46,922 nucleotides of DNA from Oscillospiraceae bacterium (GCA_017631155.1 JAGBTV010000026.1:1-46922); one strand, 5' to 3'. Counted from the stretch's first letter, positions 25,018 through 33,790 are shown. Notes: a model not told the origin generated them from the sequence alone. Program-made: numbers and translations.

Positions 25018-25874
25018 ACGGAATCGTAATCGTCGATAAACCCCAGGACTGGACCAGCCAGGATGTGACTTCCCGGCTGCGTCGGGTCTTTCACACACGG
25101 CGCATCGGTCACGGCGGTACTTTAGACCCCATGGCTACCGGTGTGTTGCCGGTATTTGTGGGCAGGGCCACCCGGGGTGTAGAATTCTTTGAACACGCGG
25201 AAAAGACCTATGAAACGGTGCTGAAGCCGGGTTTAACCACGGATACTGAGGATATCACCGGTACCGTTCTGACGCAGCAGCCTGTTTCTCTGACAGAAGA
25301 CGATGTTTTGCGGGTTTTGCCCCAATTCCGGGGTGAAATTTTGCAAGTACCCCCTATGTATTCTGCTTTGAAGGTCAATGGACAGAAGCTTTATGACCTG
25401 GCCCGGAAGGGTAAGGAGGTAGCGCGGCAGCCCCGTCCCATCACCATTCATGAACTGACTTTCCTGGGTTTTTGTGAAGACGGGATTTGCCTGCGGGTGA
25501 AATGCTCCAAGGGTACTTACATTCGGACTTTGTGCAAAGATATCGGTGAGGCTCTGGGCTGCGGCGGCTGTATGGCACAGCTTCGTCGAATCAGCGCCGG
25601 AGAATACACCTCCCAAGAGGCGGTTCCCCTGCAAGAGTTACTGGAAACGGAGCATCCTGAGAAATATCTCCGGGGTGTAGACACCATGTTCCGGGAGCAG
25701 CCTGCCGTAACCTTGACAGAAAAGCAGGAACTGCGGTGCCGCAACGGCAACAGCTTCTCCATAAATCTGCCCGATGGCACATATCGGGCCTATGGCCAAT
25801 CCGGTGAATTTTTGATGCTGGCAACCGCGGATAACGGCGTTATGTCAACCATTAAGAGTTTTTGGGAAGTATAA
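25014..25874 (+). CDS. truB: tRNA pseudouridine-55 synthase TruB
   Basis: Makes pseudouridine 55 in the T-loop of tRNAs. Catalytic D38 lies in the motif GHGGTLDPMATGVLP. Other marks are VDKPQDWTSQDVTSRLRR, EKTYETVLKPGLTTDTED and VKCSKGTYIRTLCKDIGEAL. The 286 residues include a short C-terminal domain. The start ATG overlaps the nrnA stop (ATGA); an in-frame GTG nine bases earlier is not needed. Confidence 0.96.
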   Translation: MNGIVIVDKPQDWTSQDVTSRLRRVFHTRRIGHGGTLDPMATGVLPVFVGRATRGVEFFEHAEKTYETVLKPGLTTDTEDITGTVLTQQPVSLTEDDVLRVLPQFRGEILQVPPMYSALKVNGQKLYDLARKGKEVARQPRPITIHELTFLGFCEDGICLRVKCSKGTYIRTLCKDIGEALGCGGCMAQLRRISAGEYTSQEAVPLQELLETEHPEKYLRGVDTMFREQPAVTLTEKQELRCRNGNSFSINLPDGTYRAYGQSGEFLMLATADNGVMSTIKSFWEV

Positions 25875-25913
25875 ATTGCCATTTCTCGGGCGGTTTCCAA
25901 TTACCGCCCAAGC

Positions 25914-26114
25914 TGTCATCCCGAGCATAGCGAAGCGATTTTGGATAGGATGCTTGCCGGTGGCAAGCATACCATAATTTCGCGAAGCGGAATCGAGGGA
26001 TCTTTTCGCTGAAATTACGAAAAATAGTATCGAAAGTGTGTAGATTTCTCGACTCACTGTGTTCGCTCGAAATGACAAACTGGGGTGGGCAACTGCCCGA
26101 CAAACGGAAATTTG
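25914..26114. repeat. Dispersed repeat A, copy 2
   Basis: Matches 22-222 over almost all its length. The core is 25914-26077, with terminal TGTCATCCCGAG and CTCGAAATGACA. The downstream GACAAACGGAAATTTG ends four bases before the ribosome binding site of ribF. So the repeat forms nearly the whole truB-ribF gap, where it may add a hairpin to the operon mRNA. Confidence 0.8.
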
Positions 26115-26129
26115 AACAGGGGAGATATG

Positions 26130-27014
26130 ATGAAACAAACAAAGAAAATATTTGCCCTGGGTTTTTTTGACGGGGTACATTTGGGGCATCAGGCGCTTTT
26201 AAGTGCGTGTGTTCGGTTAGCGGCAGAACAAAACGCCCAGCCGGCAGCGATTACCTTTGACCGGCATCCCCAATCCCTGTTTTCTGATACTGTGCCGCCG
26301 CTGATTAACACCGGAGCGGACCGGGAGCGACTGTTGGGGCGTATGGGCGTAACACAGATTACTACACTCCCCACCACAAAAGAAGTTATGTCAACCTCTT
26401 GGGAGCGATTCCTGGAAAATTTGATCGCTGACGGCGTGGTAGGTTTTGTCTGTGGCGAGGATTTCCGTTTTGGGCATCGGGGTGAGGGAACTGCGGAAAA
26501 GCTTCGGCAATTCTGTTACACCCAGGGTTTTCCCTGTGTAATCGTTCCCGAGCAGCAGGTGGATGGAATCCGTGTGTCCTCTACCCACATACGGAGACTC
26601 CTGGAACAGGGCGAAGCAAGCCAGGCTGCCCGGTTTTTGGGGCATCCTCACATTTTGACCGGAGAAGTAACCCCCGGGCGGCAGTTGGGCCGCACCATCG
26701 GTGTCCCTACTGCCAACATTCCCATTCCACCCGGGGTCATCGTGCCAAAATGCGGTGTTTATGCCTGTTTTGCGGCGGTAGACGGGAAGAAATATCCCGC
26801 TGTGACCAATGTAGGCAGCCGTCCCACCGTAGGGGGGCATGAAGTCCGGGCGGAAAGCTGGCTGTTGGACTTTTCCGGGGATCTTTACGGCAAAAATTTG
26901 ACTTTGGAATTTTTTGCCTTCCTTCGGCCGGAAATCCGGTTTGACTCTTTGGAAGCACTGAAAGAACAGATCTGCCTGGATGCAGAGTCGGTTCGCCGTC
27001 TGCTGACCAAGTGA
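26130..27014 (+). CDS. ribF: Bifunctional riboflavin kinase / FAD synthetase RibF
   Basis: Makes FMN from riboflavin and then FAD. The N-terminal nucleotidyltransferase domain has FDGVHLGHQALL and ISSTHIRRLLEQGEAS-like sequence (VSSTHIRRLL), with GEDFRFGHRGEG. The C-terminal kinase domain has LGRTIGVPTANIPIPPG and the closing VRAESWLLDFSGDLYG. The 294 residues are a standard length. I choose the second of two adjacent ATGs (26130), 5 nt after AGGGGAG. It is the last gene before the rpsO promoter. Confidence 0.94.
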   Translation: MKQTKKIFALGFFDGVHLGHQALLSACVRLAAEQNAQPAAITFDRHPQSLFSDTVPPLINTGADRERLLGRMGVTQITTLPTTKEVMSTSWERFLENLIADGVVGFVCGEDFRFGHRGEGTAEKLRQFCYTQGFPCVIVPEQQVDGIRVSSTHIRRLLEQGEASQAARFLGHPHILTGEVTPGRQLGRTIGVPTANIPIPPGVIVPKCGVYACFAAVDGKKYPAVTNVGSRPTVGGHEVRAESWLLDFSGDLYGKNLTLEFFAFLRPEIRFDSLEALKEQICLDAESVRRLLTK

Positions 27015-27053
27015 TAAATTGGCAAAAAAATTCAGAAAATATGAAATTTTTCC

Positions 27054-27082
27054 TTTACAATTGGGAAAACTTGTGGTAAGAT
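27054..27082 (+). promoter_or_regulatory. Sigma-A promoter of rpsO
   Basis: TTTACA (27054-27059), a 17-bp spacer and TAAGAT (27077-27082). It gives a leader of about 105 nt. Confidence 0.7.
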
Positions 27083-27115
27083 ATTCGGGCTGGCTATGTC
27101 CAGATTGTATTACTA

Positions 27116-27194
27116 TGCCCTCTGCTCGGTTTCTCGATCTTTTCACCGACGGTTACTTGGCAGAAGGGGAATTTATTGAAAGGTGGAATTTCCC
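27116..27194 (+). promoter_or_regulatory. Possible ribosome-site switch in the rpsO leader
   Basis: Two exclusive helices share the same GGGG (27166-27169). Helix 1 pairs CCC-TCTGC (27118-27125) with GCAGA-A-GGG (27160-27168). Helix 2 pairs GGGGAATT (27166-27173) with AATTTCCC (27187-27194), abuts the AUG and holds the ribosome binding site AAAGGTGG in its loop. Other bacteria regulate rpsO by S15 binding to its leader. The shape here suggests the same; the RNA fold is not one I can match to a named S15 leader. Confidence 0.5.
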
Positions 27195-27461
27195 ATGATT
27201 CAGAAGGAAAAGAAGACCCAGGTTATCCTGGAAAACGCAACCCATGAAGGCGACACCGGTTCTCCCGAAGTCCAGGTCGCTATCCTGACTGCCCGCATCA
27301 ACGAGCTGACCGATCACCTGCGTACCCACAAGCATGACAACCACTCCCGTCGTGGTCTGCTGATGATGGTTGGTAAGCGCCGCAGCCTGCTGGACTATCT
27401 GGCAAAGAAGGACATCAACCGTTACCGTGCTCTGATCGCCAAGCTGGGTATCCGTAAGTAA
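27195..27461 (+). CDS. rpsO: 30S ribosomal protein S15
   Basis: The 88-residue protein binds 16S rRNA early in assembly. Marks are [40 protein letters not shown] and [23 protein letters not shown] 27195 is preceded by AAAGGTGG; a four-residue in-frame extension upstream runs through the ribosome site and is rejected. It sits before pnp, the usual order, but here a full terminator lies between them. Confidence 0.97.
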   Translation: MIQKEKKTQVILENATHEGDTGSPEVQVAILTARINELTDHLRTHKHDNHSRRGLLMMVGKRRSLLDYLAKKDINRYRALIAKLGIRK

Positions 27462-27469
27462 GATATCGA

Positions 27470-27493
27470 AAGGGGCGACATCTGTCGCCCCTT
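27470..27493 (+). terminator. Terminator of rpsO
   Basis: AAGGGGCGACA-TC-TGTCGCCCCTT, 8 nt after the stop, followed by ATTTCTT. Some read-through into pnp remains possible, since no clear pnp promoter is visible. Confidence 0.85.
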
Positions 27494-27524
27494 ATTTCTT
27501 ACTGTATCACACAACCGTTCACCC

Positions 27525-27595
27525 TTCGGGAGTTTTTTAGTATTTGATTGAATTGTCGAATTTCGGCAATTGACTCAAGTGCTAAACCTCCCGAA
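27525..27595 (+). promoter_or_regulatory. Long hairpin in the pnp leader
   Basis: TTCGGGAG (27525-27532) and following bases pair imperfectly with the complement ending CTCCCGAA (27575-27595), enclosing a second hairpin, ATTGTCGA with TCGGCAAT (27552-27570). In enterobacteria pnp is self-regulated through an RNase III-cut leader hairpin; this stem could serve in the same way. That link is inference. Confidence 0.5.
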
Positions 27596-27625
27596 CACAC
27601 AAAAAATATTTAGGAGGTAACACAA

Positions 27626-29755
27626 ATGATCAATCGTAAACAGTATCCCAATCATCATGTTTTCGAAACTGAGATCGGCGGCCGTACCTTTACCGTAGAG
27701 ACCGGTAAGGTGGCTGAGCTGGCCAACGCCGAGTGCATCTGCCGTTACGGCGACACCGTGGTGCTGACTACCTGCACCTGCAACCCCATCCCTAAGTCCG
27801 GTATCGACTACTTCCCTCTGACCATCGAGTTTGAAGAGAGAATGTACGCTGTGGGCCGCATTCCCGGCTCCTTCAACCGCCGTGAGGGCAAGCCCTCCGA
27901 GCGGGGCATCCTGAACAGCCGTATCATTGACCGCCCCATGCGCCCCCTCTTCGACGAAGAGCTGCGTAATGACACCGTGGTCACCTGCACCGTGCTGGCT
28001 GCTGACGACGACAACCCCGTTGAGATCGTAGCTTCCCTGGGCGCTTCCATCGCCATCGCATCCTCCGATGTGCCCTGGAACGGACCTGTTGCTACCACCA
28101 ACGTAGCTTACCTGGACGGCAAGTATATCGTCAACCCCTCCGCGGAAGAGCGTGAGGCCTGCAAGTGCTTTGTCTGCATCAGCTCTACCTTCGAGAAGGT
28201 GGTTATGATCGAGACCGAGGCTAACGAAGCTTCCGAAGAGATCGTTTACAACTGTATCAATGTGGCTCACGAGACCAACATGGAGATCGTGAAGTTCATC
28301 AACACCATTGTTGAGAAGATCGGCAAGCCCAAGTTCACCTTTGAGAAGGCTGCTGTTAACCACGACCTGCTGGATGATCTGATTAACTACGGTCTGGGTC
28401 AGATCGAGTACGCTCTGGATACCGATGACAAGAATGTCCGGGAAGAGCGCCTGACTGCTGCCCGTATCGACTTCAAGAACCAGTTCGTAGAGAAGTACGG
28501 CGAAGAAGAGTTCGAGACTCACATCGAAGTTTGCCTGTACAAGATGCAGAAGAAGGTCGTTAAGAAGTGGCTGCTGGCCGGCAAGCGCGTTGACGGCCGT
28601 GGTATGGACGATATCCGTCCTCTGGATGCCGAAGTCGGCGTTCTGCCCAGAGTTCACGGCAGCGGTCTGTTCTCCCGTGGTCAGACTCAGGTTCTTTCCA
28701 TCTGCACCCTGAACACTCTGTCCGCTGCTCAGAAGCTGGATACCATCTACCCCGAGGATACCAAGCGGTATATCCACCACTACAATTTCCCCTCCTTCTC
28801 CACCGGCGAAGCTCGTGCTGCCCGTTCCACCTCCCGTCGTGAGATCGGCCACGGTGCTCTGGCTGAGAAGGCACTGCTGCCTGTGATTCCCTCCGTTGAG
28901 GAGTTCCCCTACGCCATCCGTGTGGTTTCTGAGGTTCTTTCCTCCAACGGTTCCACTTCTCAGGGCTCTATCTGCGGCTCTACCCTGGCTCTGATGGACG
29001 CCGGTGTTCCCATTAAGCGTCCCGTTGCCGGTATTTCCTGCGGTCTGATCTCCGATCAGGAGACCGGTGAGTGGAGAACCTTCACCGATATCCAGGGCGT
29101 GGAAGACTTCCACGGCGAAATGGACTTCAAGGTTGCCGGTACTACCGAGGGTATTACCGCCATTCAGATGGACCTGAAGAACAAGGGTCTGACCATGGAG
29201 ATCATCGCTGACGCTCTGGAGCGCTGCCGCAAGGCTCGTCTGGTGATCCTGGACGAAGTGATGCTGAAGGCCATTCCCGAACCTCGCGCTGAGGTTTCCG
29301 AGTTCGCTCCCAAGATGATTTCCATGACCATCCCCGTGGACAAGATCCGCGAGGTCATCGGCTCCGGCGGCAAGACCATTCAGAAGATCTGCGCTGACAC
29401 CGGTGCTAAGGTTGACATCGAGGACGATGGCTCTGTCTTCATCTCCGCTGTGGACGCTGCTGCTGCCAATGCCGCCAAGAAGATGGTGGACGACATCTGC
29501 TTCGTTCCCGAGGTGGGCAAGCTGTACTATGGCAAGGTTGTCCGCATCCTGCCCATCGGCGCATTTGTGGAAATCGCTCCCGGTCACGATGGCATGGTGC
29601 ATATCTCCAAGCTGGAGAACCGCCGTGTAGAAAAGGTGGAGGACGTGCTGAACCTGGGCGATATGACTTGGGTCAAGTTCATGGGCTTCGACGAGAAGGG
29701 CCGCGCCAACTTCAGCCGCAAGGACGCTCTGAAGGAAATGGCTGAAAACGCCTGA
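27626..29755 (+). CDS. pnp: Polyribonucleotide nucleotidyltransferase (PNPase)
   Basis: Phosphorolytic 3'-5' exoribonuclease of the RNA degradosome. The 709 residues have two RNase PH cores joined by a helical domain (first core with TFTVETGKVAELANAE and GRIPGSFNRREGKPSERG; second with RVDGRGMDDIRPL, GSGLFSRGQTQVL and STSRREIGHG), then KH (IREVIGSGGKTIQKI) and S1 (YGKVVRILPIGAFVEIAPGH) domains. The C-terminus is short. Ribosome binding site AGGAGGTAA. It works with RNase Y encoded upstream. Confidence 0.98.
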   Translation: MINRKQYPNHHVFETEIGGRTFTVETGKVAELANAECICRYGDTVVLTTCTCNPIPKSGIDYFPLTIEFEERMYAVGRIPGSFNRREGKPSERGILNSRIIDRPMRPLFDEELRNDTVVTCTVLAADDDNPVEIVASLGASIAIASSDVPWNGPVATTNVAYLDGKYIVNPSAEEREACKCFVCISSTFEKVVMIETEANEASEEIVYNCINVAHETNMEIVKFINTIVEKIGKPKFTFEKAAVNHDLLDDLINYGLGQIEYALDTDDKNVREERLTAARIDFKNQFVEKYGEEEFETHIEVCLYKMQKKVVKKWLLAGKRVDGRGMDDIRPLDAEVGVLPRVHGSGLFSRGQTQVLSICTLNTLSAAQKLDTIYPEDTKRYIHHYNFPSFSTGEARAARSTSRREIGHGALAEKALLPVIPSVEEFPYAIRVVSEVLSSNGSTSQGSICGSTLALMDAGVPIKRPVAGISCGLISDQETGEWRTFTDIQGVEDFHGEMDFKVAGTTEGITAIQMDLKNKGLTMEIIADALERCRKARLVILDEVMLKAIPEPRAEVSEFAPKMISMTIPVDKIREVIGSGGKTIQKICADTGAKVDIEDDGSVFISAVDAAAANAAKKMVDDICFVPEVGKLYYGKVVRILPIGAFVEIAPGHDGMVHISKLENRRVEKVEDVLNLGDMTWVKFMGFDEKGRANFSRKDALKEMAENA

Positions 29756-29768
29756 TAATAATCGTATA

Positions 29769-29800
29769 AGGGGCTGTTGTAAAAGAATACAACAGCCCCT
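29769..29800 (+). terminator. Terminator of pnp
   Basis: AGGGGCTGTTGTA pairs with TACAACAGCCCCT around AAAGAA, followed by AAAATTAT. The following 29801-30046 is AT-rich with no gene or clear structure. Confidence 0.85.
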
Positions 29801-30046
29801 AAAATTATGCCGAATACAGGCTCCGATCCTGTTTCTCCTGTTATTATTCTGCTTTTGGGTCATACTGTTATTAGCATGCCAAAACCGCAAAAACTGCAAA
29901 TATAAACAGCCATACTCTCTGAAAAATGGTGCAAAAAAGTTTGTTTATGTAAATATTTTATATTATTTGTTGTTTTTTTATAAGATTTTCTGATTTTAGA
30001 GACCTTTTTTTTCGGTTTTTTGTGAAATTTGAAACCGGGGATTTTA

Positions 30047-30076
30047 TTGACACAAAAAGACCTGTCCCTGTATAAT
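30047..30076 (+). promoter_or_regulatory. Sigma-A promoter of the acyltransferase-glmM unit
   Basis: Perfect TTGACA (30047-30052), an 18-bp spacer and perfect TATAAT (30071-30076). The leader is about 32 nt. Confidence 0.85.
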
Positions 30077-30114
30077 ATAGTAACCCTACAGTATTTTTTG
30101 GAGGATGTAAACCT

Positions 30115-30774
30115 TTGAAAACTTTGGATTTATTTGATTTGACCCATACACAGGCGGCAGATTTTCTGTCAGCTTTTACCTTTCCCTGGGAAGCCCTTTC
30201 CGGAATTCAGAATATGATTTTGGAACTGGGTGCAACACTGGGAGAAGATTATACAGAGGTTTCGCCTCAGGTTTGGGTCCATAACACCGCAAAAATTGCG
30301 CCCACTGCCTATCTGGGCGCTCCCTGCATCATTGGAGAAAATACAGAAGTCCGCCACGGCGCATTTATCCGGGGCAGTGCATTGGTGGGATGCGGCTGTG
30401 TGGTAGGAAACTCTGTAGAGCTGAAAAATGTGATTTTATTCGACGGCGTACAAGTACCCCACTACAATTATGTGGGCGACAGCATTTTGGGCTACAAGTC
30501 CCACATGGGTGCCGGCAGCATTACCTCCAATGTCAAGTCCGATAAGTCTTTGGTGACCGTAAAAGACGGCGAAAACCTTTTGGAAACCGGTCGTAAAAAG
30601 GTGGGTGCCATGCTGGGCGACCATGTGGAAGTTGGCTGCAACAGCGTTCTGAATCCCGGAACGGTAATCGGCCGGGGGAGTCAGGTATATCCTTTAAGCT
30701 GTGTCCGGGGTGTGATCCCGGAAAACAGTATTTTTAAAACCGGTGGCATCATCGTAAAAAAGGAGCAGCGATAA
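30115..30774 (+). CDS. Left-handed beta-helix acyltransferase, GlmU C-domain-like
   Basis: The 219 residues contain hexapeptide repeats (APTAYLGAPCIIGENTEV, AFIRGSALVGCGCVVGN) that build a left-handed beta helix. The stretch VPHYNYVGDSILGYKSHMGA resembles the acetyltransferase site of GlmU, including its His. The uridylyltransferase half of GlmU is absent; instead there are about 50 unrelated N-terminal residues. It overlaps glmM by one base (TAATG), so it likely acts in UDP-GlcNAc or a related acetamido-sugar pathway. The start is TTG 30115, 7 nt after GGAGGATG. Substrate is not certain. Confidence 0.83.
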   Translation: MKTLDLFDLTHTQAADFLSAFTFPWEALSGIQNMILELGATLGEDYTEVSPQVWVHNTAKIAPTAYLGAPCIIGENTEVRHGAFIRGSALVGCGCVVGNSVELKNVILFDGVQVPHYNYVGDSILGYKSHMGAGSITSNVKSDKSLVTVKDGENLLETGRKKVGAMLGDHVEVGCNSVLNPGTVIGRGSQVYPLSCVRGVIPENSIFKTGGIIVKKEQR

Positions 30775-32159
30775 TGGGAAAGTATTTTGGAACTGACGGC
30801 TTCCGGGGAGAAGCCAATGTGACTCTGACTGCCGACCATGCCTACAAAGTGGGTCGGTTTTTAGGCTGGTACTATAACCAAATCAAGCATATGAACGGGG
30901 AGGATGAGCCTGCCCGGATCGTGATTGGCAAGGACACCCGCCGCTCCAGCTATATGTTTGAGTACAGCCTGGTTGGCGGCCTGGTTGCCAGCGGAGCAGA
31001 TGCCTATCTGCTCCATGTAACCACCACCCCGTCGGTAGCTTATGTGGTGCGGACCGAAGGCTTTGACTGCGGCATTATGATCTCCGCCAGTCACAACCCC
31101 TATTACGACAACGGCATTAAGCTGATTAACGGCGCCGGTGAGAAGATGGAGGAATGCACCATCCAGCTGGTGGAGGCTTATTTAGACGGAAACCTGGAGG
31201 TTTTTGGCCATCGGTGGGAGGAGCTGCCTTTGGCAAAGCGGAATCATATCGGCCGCACAGTAGACCACATTGCCGGCAGAAACCGGTATATCGGCTATCT
31301 GATCTCTCTGGGTATGTACTCTTTTAAGGGGAAAAAAGTGGGTCTGGACTGCGCCAACGGCAGCGCCTGGAATGTGGCAAAGTCTGTTTTTGACGCTTTG
31401 GGCGCCAAAACCTATGTCATTAACGCTGAGCCCGACGGCTATAACATCAACACCAACGCAGGTTCTACCCATATCGAGGTGCTGCAGAAATTTGTAGTGG
31501 AAAACGGCTTGGATGTAGGCTTCGCCTATGACGGTGACGCAGACCGCTGCCTGTGTGTGGATGAATCGGGTAACATCATCAGCGGAGATCATATTCTGTA
31601 TATCTACGGCAAGTACATGAAGGAACGGGGAAAGCTTCTGCACAACACCGTAGTCACTACAGTCATGTCCAACTTTGGTCTGTACAAGGCCTTTGACGAG
31701 CTGGGAATTGACTATGCCAAGACCGCTGTGGGTGACAAGTATGTTTACGAGTATATGATCCAAAACGGCTGCCGTCTGGGCGGTGAACAGAGTGGCCACA
31801 TCATTTTCTCCAAGTATGCATCTACCGGTGACGGTATTCTGACCTCCCTGAAGATGATGGAGGTAATGATGGCCAAGAAGACTACCATGAGTCAGCTTGC
31901 CCAGGGACTGTCTGTTTACCCCCAGGTGTTAAAGAATGTCCGGGTCACAGACAAGGCAGTTGCCCAGGCTGATGAGGATGTCCAAGCCGCTGTGGCAGAG
32001 GTTGCCAAAAAGCTTGGCGACACCGGCCGCATTTTGGTTCGGGAATCCGGCACAGAGCCGGTGATTCGGGTGATGGTAGAGGCAGAATCGGAAGAGATTT
32101 GCCGGAAATTCGTGGATTATGTAGTAAAAACCATCCGCCACAAGGGCCATTGCGTATAA
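30774..32159 (+). CDS. glmM: Phosphoglucosamine mutase GlmM
   Basis: Interconverts glucosamine 6-phosphate and 1-phosphate on the way to UDP-GlcNAc and peptidoglycan. The alpha-D-phosphohexomutase signatures are complete: FGTDGFRGEAN at the N-terminus, active serine loop MISASHNPYYDNGIK, metal-binding DGDADRC, sugar-binding GGEQSGHIIF, and phosphate-binding RESGTEPVIRVM. The 461 residues are normal. It overlaps the upstream acyltransferase by one base and is followed by a terminator. A phosphoglucomutase/phosphomannomutase role is less likely because the active-site loop is of the GlmM type. Confidence 0.92.
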   Translation: MGKYFGTDGFRGEANVTLTADHAYKVGRFLGWYYNQIKHMNGEDEPARIVIGKDTRRSSYMFEYSLVGGLVASGADAYLLHVTTTPSVAYVVRTEGFDCGIMISASHNPYYDNGIKLINGAGEKMEECTIQLVEAYLDGNLEVFGHRWEELPLAKRNHIGRTVDHIAGRNRYIGYLISLGMYSFKGKKVGLDCANGSAWNVAKSVFDALGAKTYVINAEPDGYNINTNAGSTHIEVLQKFVVENGLDVGFAYDGDADRCLCVDESGNIISGDHILYIYGKYMKERGKLLHNTVVTTVMSNFGLYKAFDELGIDYAKTAVGDKYVYEYMIQNGCRLGGEQSGHIIFSKYASTGDGILTSLKMMEVMMAKKTTMSQLAQGLSVYPQVLKNVRVTDKAVAQADEDVQAAVAEVAKKLGDTGRILVRESGTEPVIRVMVEAESEEICRKFVDYVVKTIRHKGHCV

Positions 32160-32177
32160 AGCTTAGATGATTGACAT

Positions 32178-32211
32178 ACGCCTTCCTTTTTTACAAAGGG
32201 AAGGCGTTTTT
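32178..32211 (+). terminator. Terminator of glmM
   Basis: CGCCTTCC (32179-32186) pairs with GGAAGGCG (32199-32206), followed by TTTTTCTC. The next 200 bp are AT-rich with no gene. Confidence 0.8.
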
Positions 32212-32412
32212 CTCTTGCCGGAAGTCGGCTTAAGGATCTTCTGCACCACATCTGCACAACGGCTGCTTCCCTTTGTAAATCCTTGTGGAAACAAACCCTC
32301 GGTTTTTTCGTCGAAAATGGGAATTTGTGGGAAAAATCAAGGAAACCATGCCCAAAACATATCTTTAAAATTTGTATAATGTGGAGAATTTACGAAATTC
32401 GCCATTTTTTCC

Positions 32413-32441
32413 TTGCGCTTTGTTTTTGCCGTAGGTATACT
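32413..32441 (+). promoter_or_regulatory. Candidate promoter of the malto-oligosaccharide operon
   Basis: TTGCGC (32413-32418), a 17-bp spacer and TATACT (32436-32441). The -35 box matches at 4 of 6 bases. Confidence 0.5.
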
Positions 32442-32449
32442 ATATACGG

Positions 32450-32465
32450 AACGATAATCATCGTT
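32450..32465. promoter_or_regulatory. Operator-like palindrome of the sugar operon
   Basis: AACGAT-AATC-ATCGTT, a 16-bp dyad right at the expected transcription start. The site is where a LacI-type sugar repressor would act. No such repressor gene is in the window. Confidence 0.45.
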
Positions 32466-32512
32466 TTATAGATTAAAATCTTATCTTTAGGAAACAAACA
32501 GGAGGAAAAAGT

Positions 32513-33790
32513 ATGAAAAAGCTGCTTGCATTGCTGCTGATTTTGGTAATGGCACTGGGTATGGTTGCCTGCGCCGGCGGCGGCGACGAAAAGGGTTCCG
32601 TTTACTGGCTGAACTTTAAGCCGGAAGCTAAGGAAGCCCTGGAGGCCCTGGCAAAGACCTACACCACCCAGACCGGCGTAGAAGTGAAGATCGTCACTGC
32701 TGCTTCCGGTCAGTATGAGTCCACCCTGACTGCAGAAATGGACAAGGGTAAGGACGCTCCCACTCTGTTCGTAGTTGGCAACGCTGCCGCTGTTAACACC
32801 TGGGGCGACTACTGCTACGACCTGAAGGACACCGCTATCGCCAAGGAACTGAGCACCGATGCCTACAATCTGTATGATGCCAACGGCAAGCTGTGCTCCA
32901 TCGGCTACTGCTACGAGTGCTTCGGCATCATCGTCAACAAGAAGCTGCTGAAAGACGCTGGCTATGAGCTGAGCGAGATTAAGGATTTCGCTTCCCTGAA
33001 GCGGATCGCAGAAGACATCCACGCCCGCGCTGATGAGCTGGGCTTCGATGCCTTCACCTCCTCCGGTATGGACGACAGCTCCTCCTGGAGATTCTCCGGC
33101 CACCTGGCCAATGTGGCTCTGTACTACGAATCCGTAGACGACAATTGGACTGAGACCCCCTCCACCATCAAGGGCACTTACCTGCAGAACTTCAAGAACC
33201 TGTGGGATCTGTATATTAACAACTCCGCTTGCGCTCCCGACACCCTGGCTACCGGTGGCTATGACGCAGGCGCTGAGTTCAAGAACGGTGAGGCCGTCTT
33301 CTATCAGAACGGCTCCTGGGAGTTTGCCGGTCTGACCGACGCCGGCATGAAGGCTGAAGATCTGGCTATGATTCCCTTCTACAGCGGTGTGGAAGGCGAA
33401 GAGAAGGCCGGCCTGAACTGCGGCACCGAGAACTGCTGGGCTGTTAACGCCAAGGCTTCCGAGGCTGACATCAAGGCTACCATCGACTTCATGACCTGGC
33501 TGGTTACCAGCGCAGAAGGCACCAAGGTGATGGCTGAGCAGTTTGGCCCCATCCCCTACAAGAAGGCTGCTGCTCCTGACAATGTCTTCTTTGCCGACGC
33601 TCTGAAGTACACTGCTGACGGCTGCTACACCATGACTTGGGCATTCAACTACACGCCCAATGTCAACGAGTGGCGCGCCGGTCTGGTCAGCGCAATGAAC
33701 CAGTACAATGCCGGCACCGGCACCTGGGACGATGTTGTTACCGCATTCGTACAGGGCTGGGCACAGCAGTACAAGAACGCCAACGGTTAA
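32513..33790 (+). CDS. Extracellular sugar-binding lipoprotein of ABC transporter (MalE-like)
   Basis: Solute-binding protein anchored to the outer face of the membrane. The signal peptide has a charged MKKLLA start, a hydrophobic core and the lipobox GMVAC (Cys20). The mature part has the family-1 binding-protein pattern, with TLFVVGNAAAVNTW, YCYECFGIIVNKKLLKDAGY, GSWEFAGLTDAGM and a C-terminal W-rich end. Ribosome binding site AGGAGGAA. It is followed by two permeases and malQ, which points to maltodextrin. No ATP-binding subunit is encoded here, so a shared MsmK-like ATPase is expected elsewhere. Confidence 0.93.
   Translation: MKKLLALLLILVMALGMVACAGGGDEKGSVYWLNFKPEAKEALEALAKTYTTQTGVEVKIVTAASGQYESTLTAEMDKGKDAPTLFVVGNAAAVNTWGDYCYDLKDTAIAKELSTDAYNLYDANGKLCSIGYCYECFGIIVNKKLLKDAGYELSEIKDFASLKRIAEDIHARADELGFDAFTSSGMDDSSSWRFSGHLANVALYYESVDDNWTETPSTIKGTYLQNFKNLWDLYINNSACAPDTLATGGYDAGAEFKNGEAVFYQNGSWEFAGLTDAGMKAEDLAMIPFYSGVEGEEKAGLNCGTENCWAVNAKASEADIKATIDFMTWLVTSAEGTKVMAEQFGPIPYKKAAAPDNVFFADALKYTADGCYTMTWAFNYTPNVNEWRAGLVSAMNQYNAGTGTWDDVVTAFVQGWAQQYKNANG

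Noticed and set aside
27575..29899. Minus-strand open frame of about 770 codons opposite pnp
   Set aside because: Same reason: antisense of a highly expressed gene, no ribosome site, no recognisable domain.
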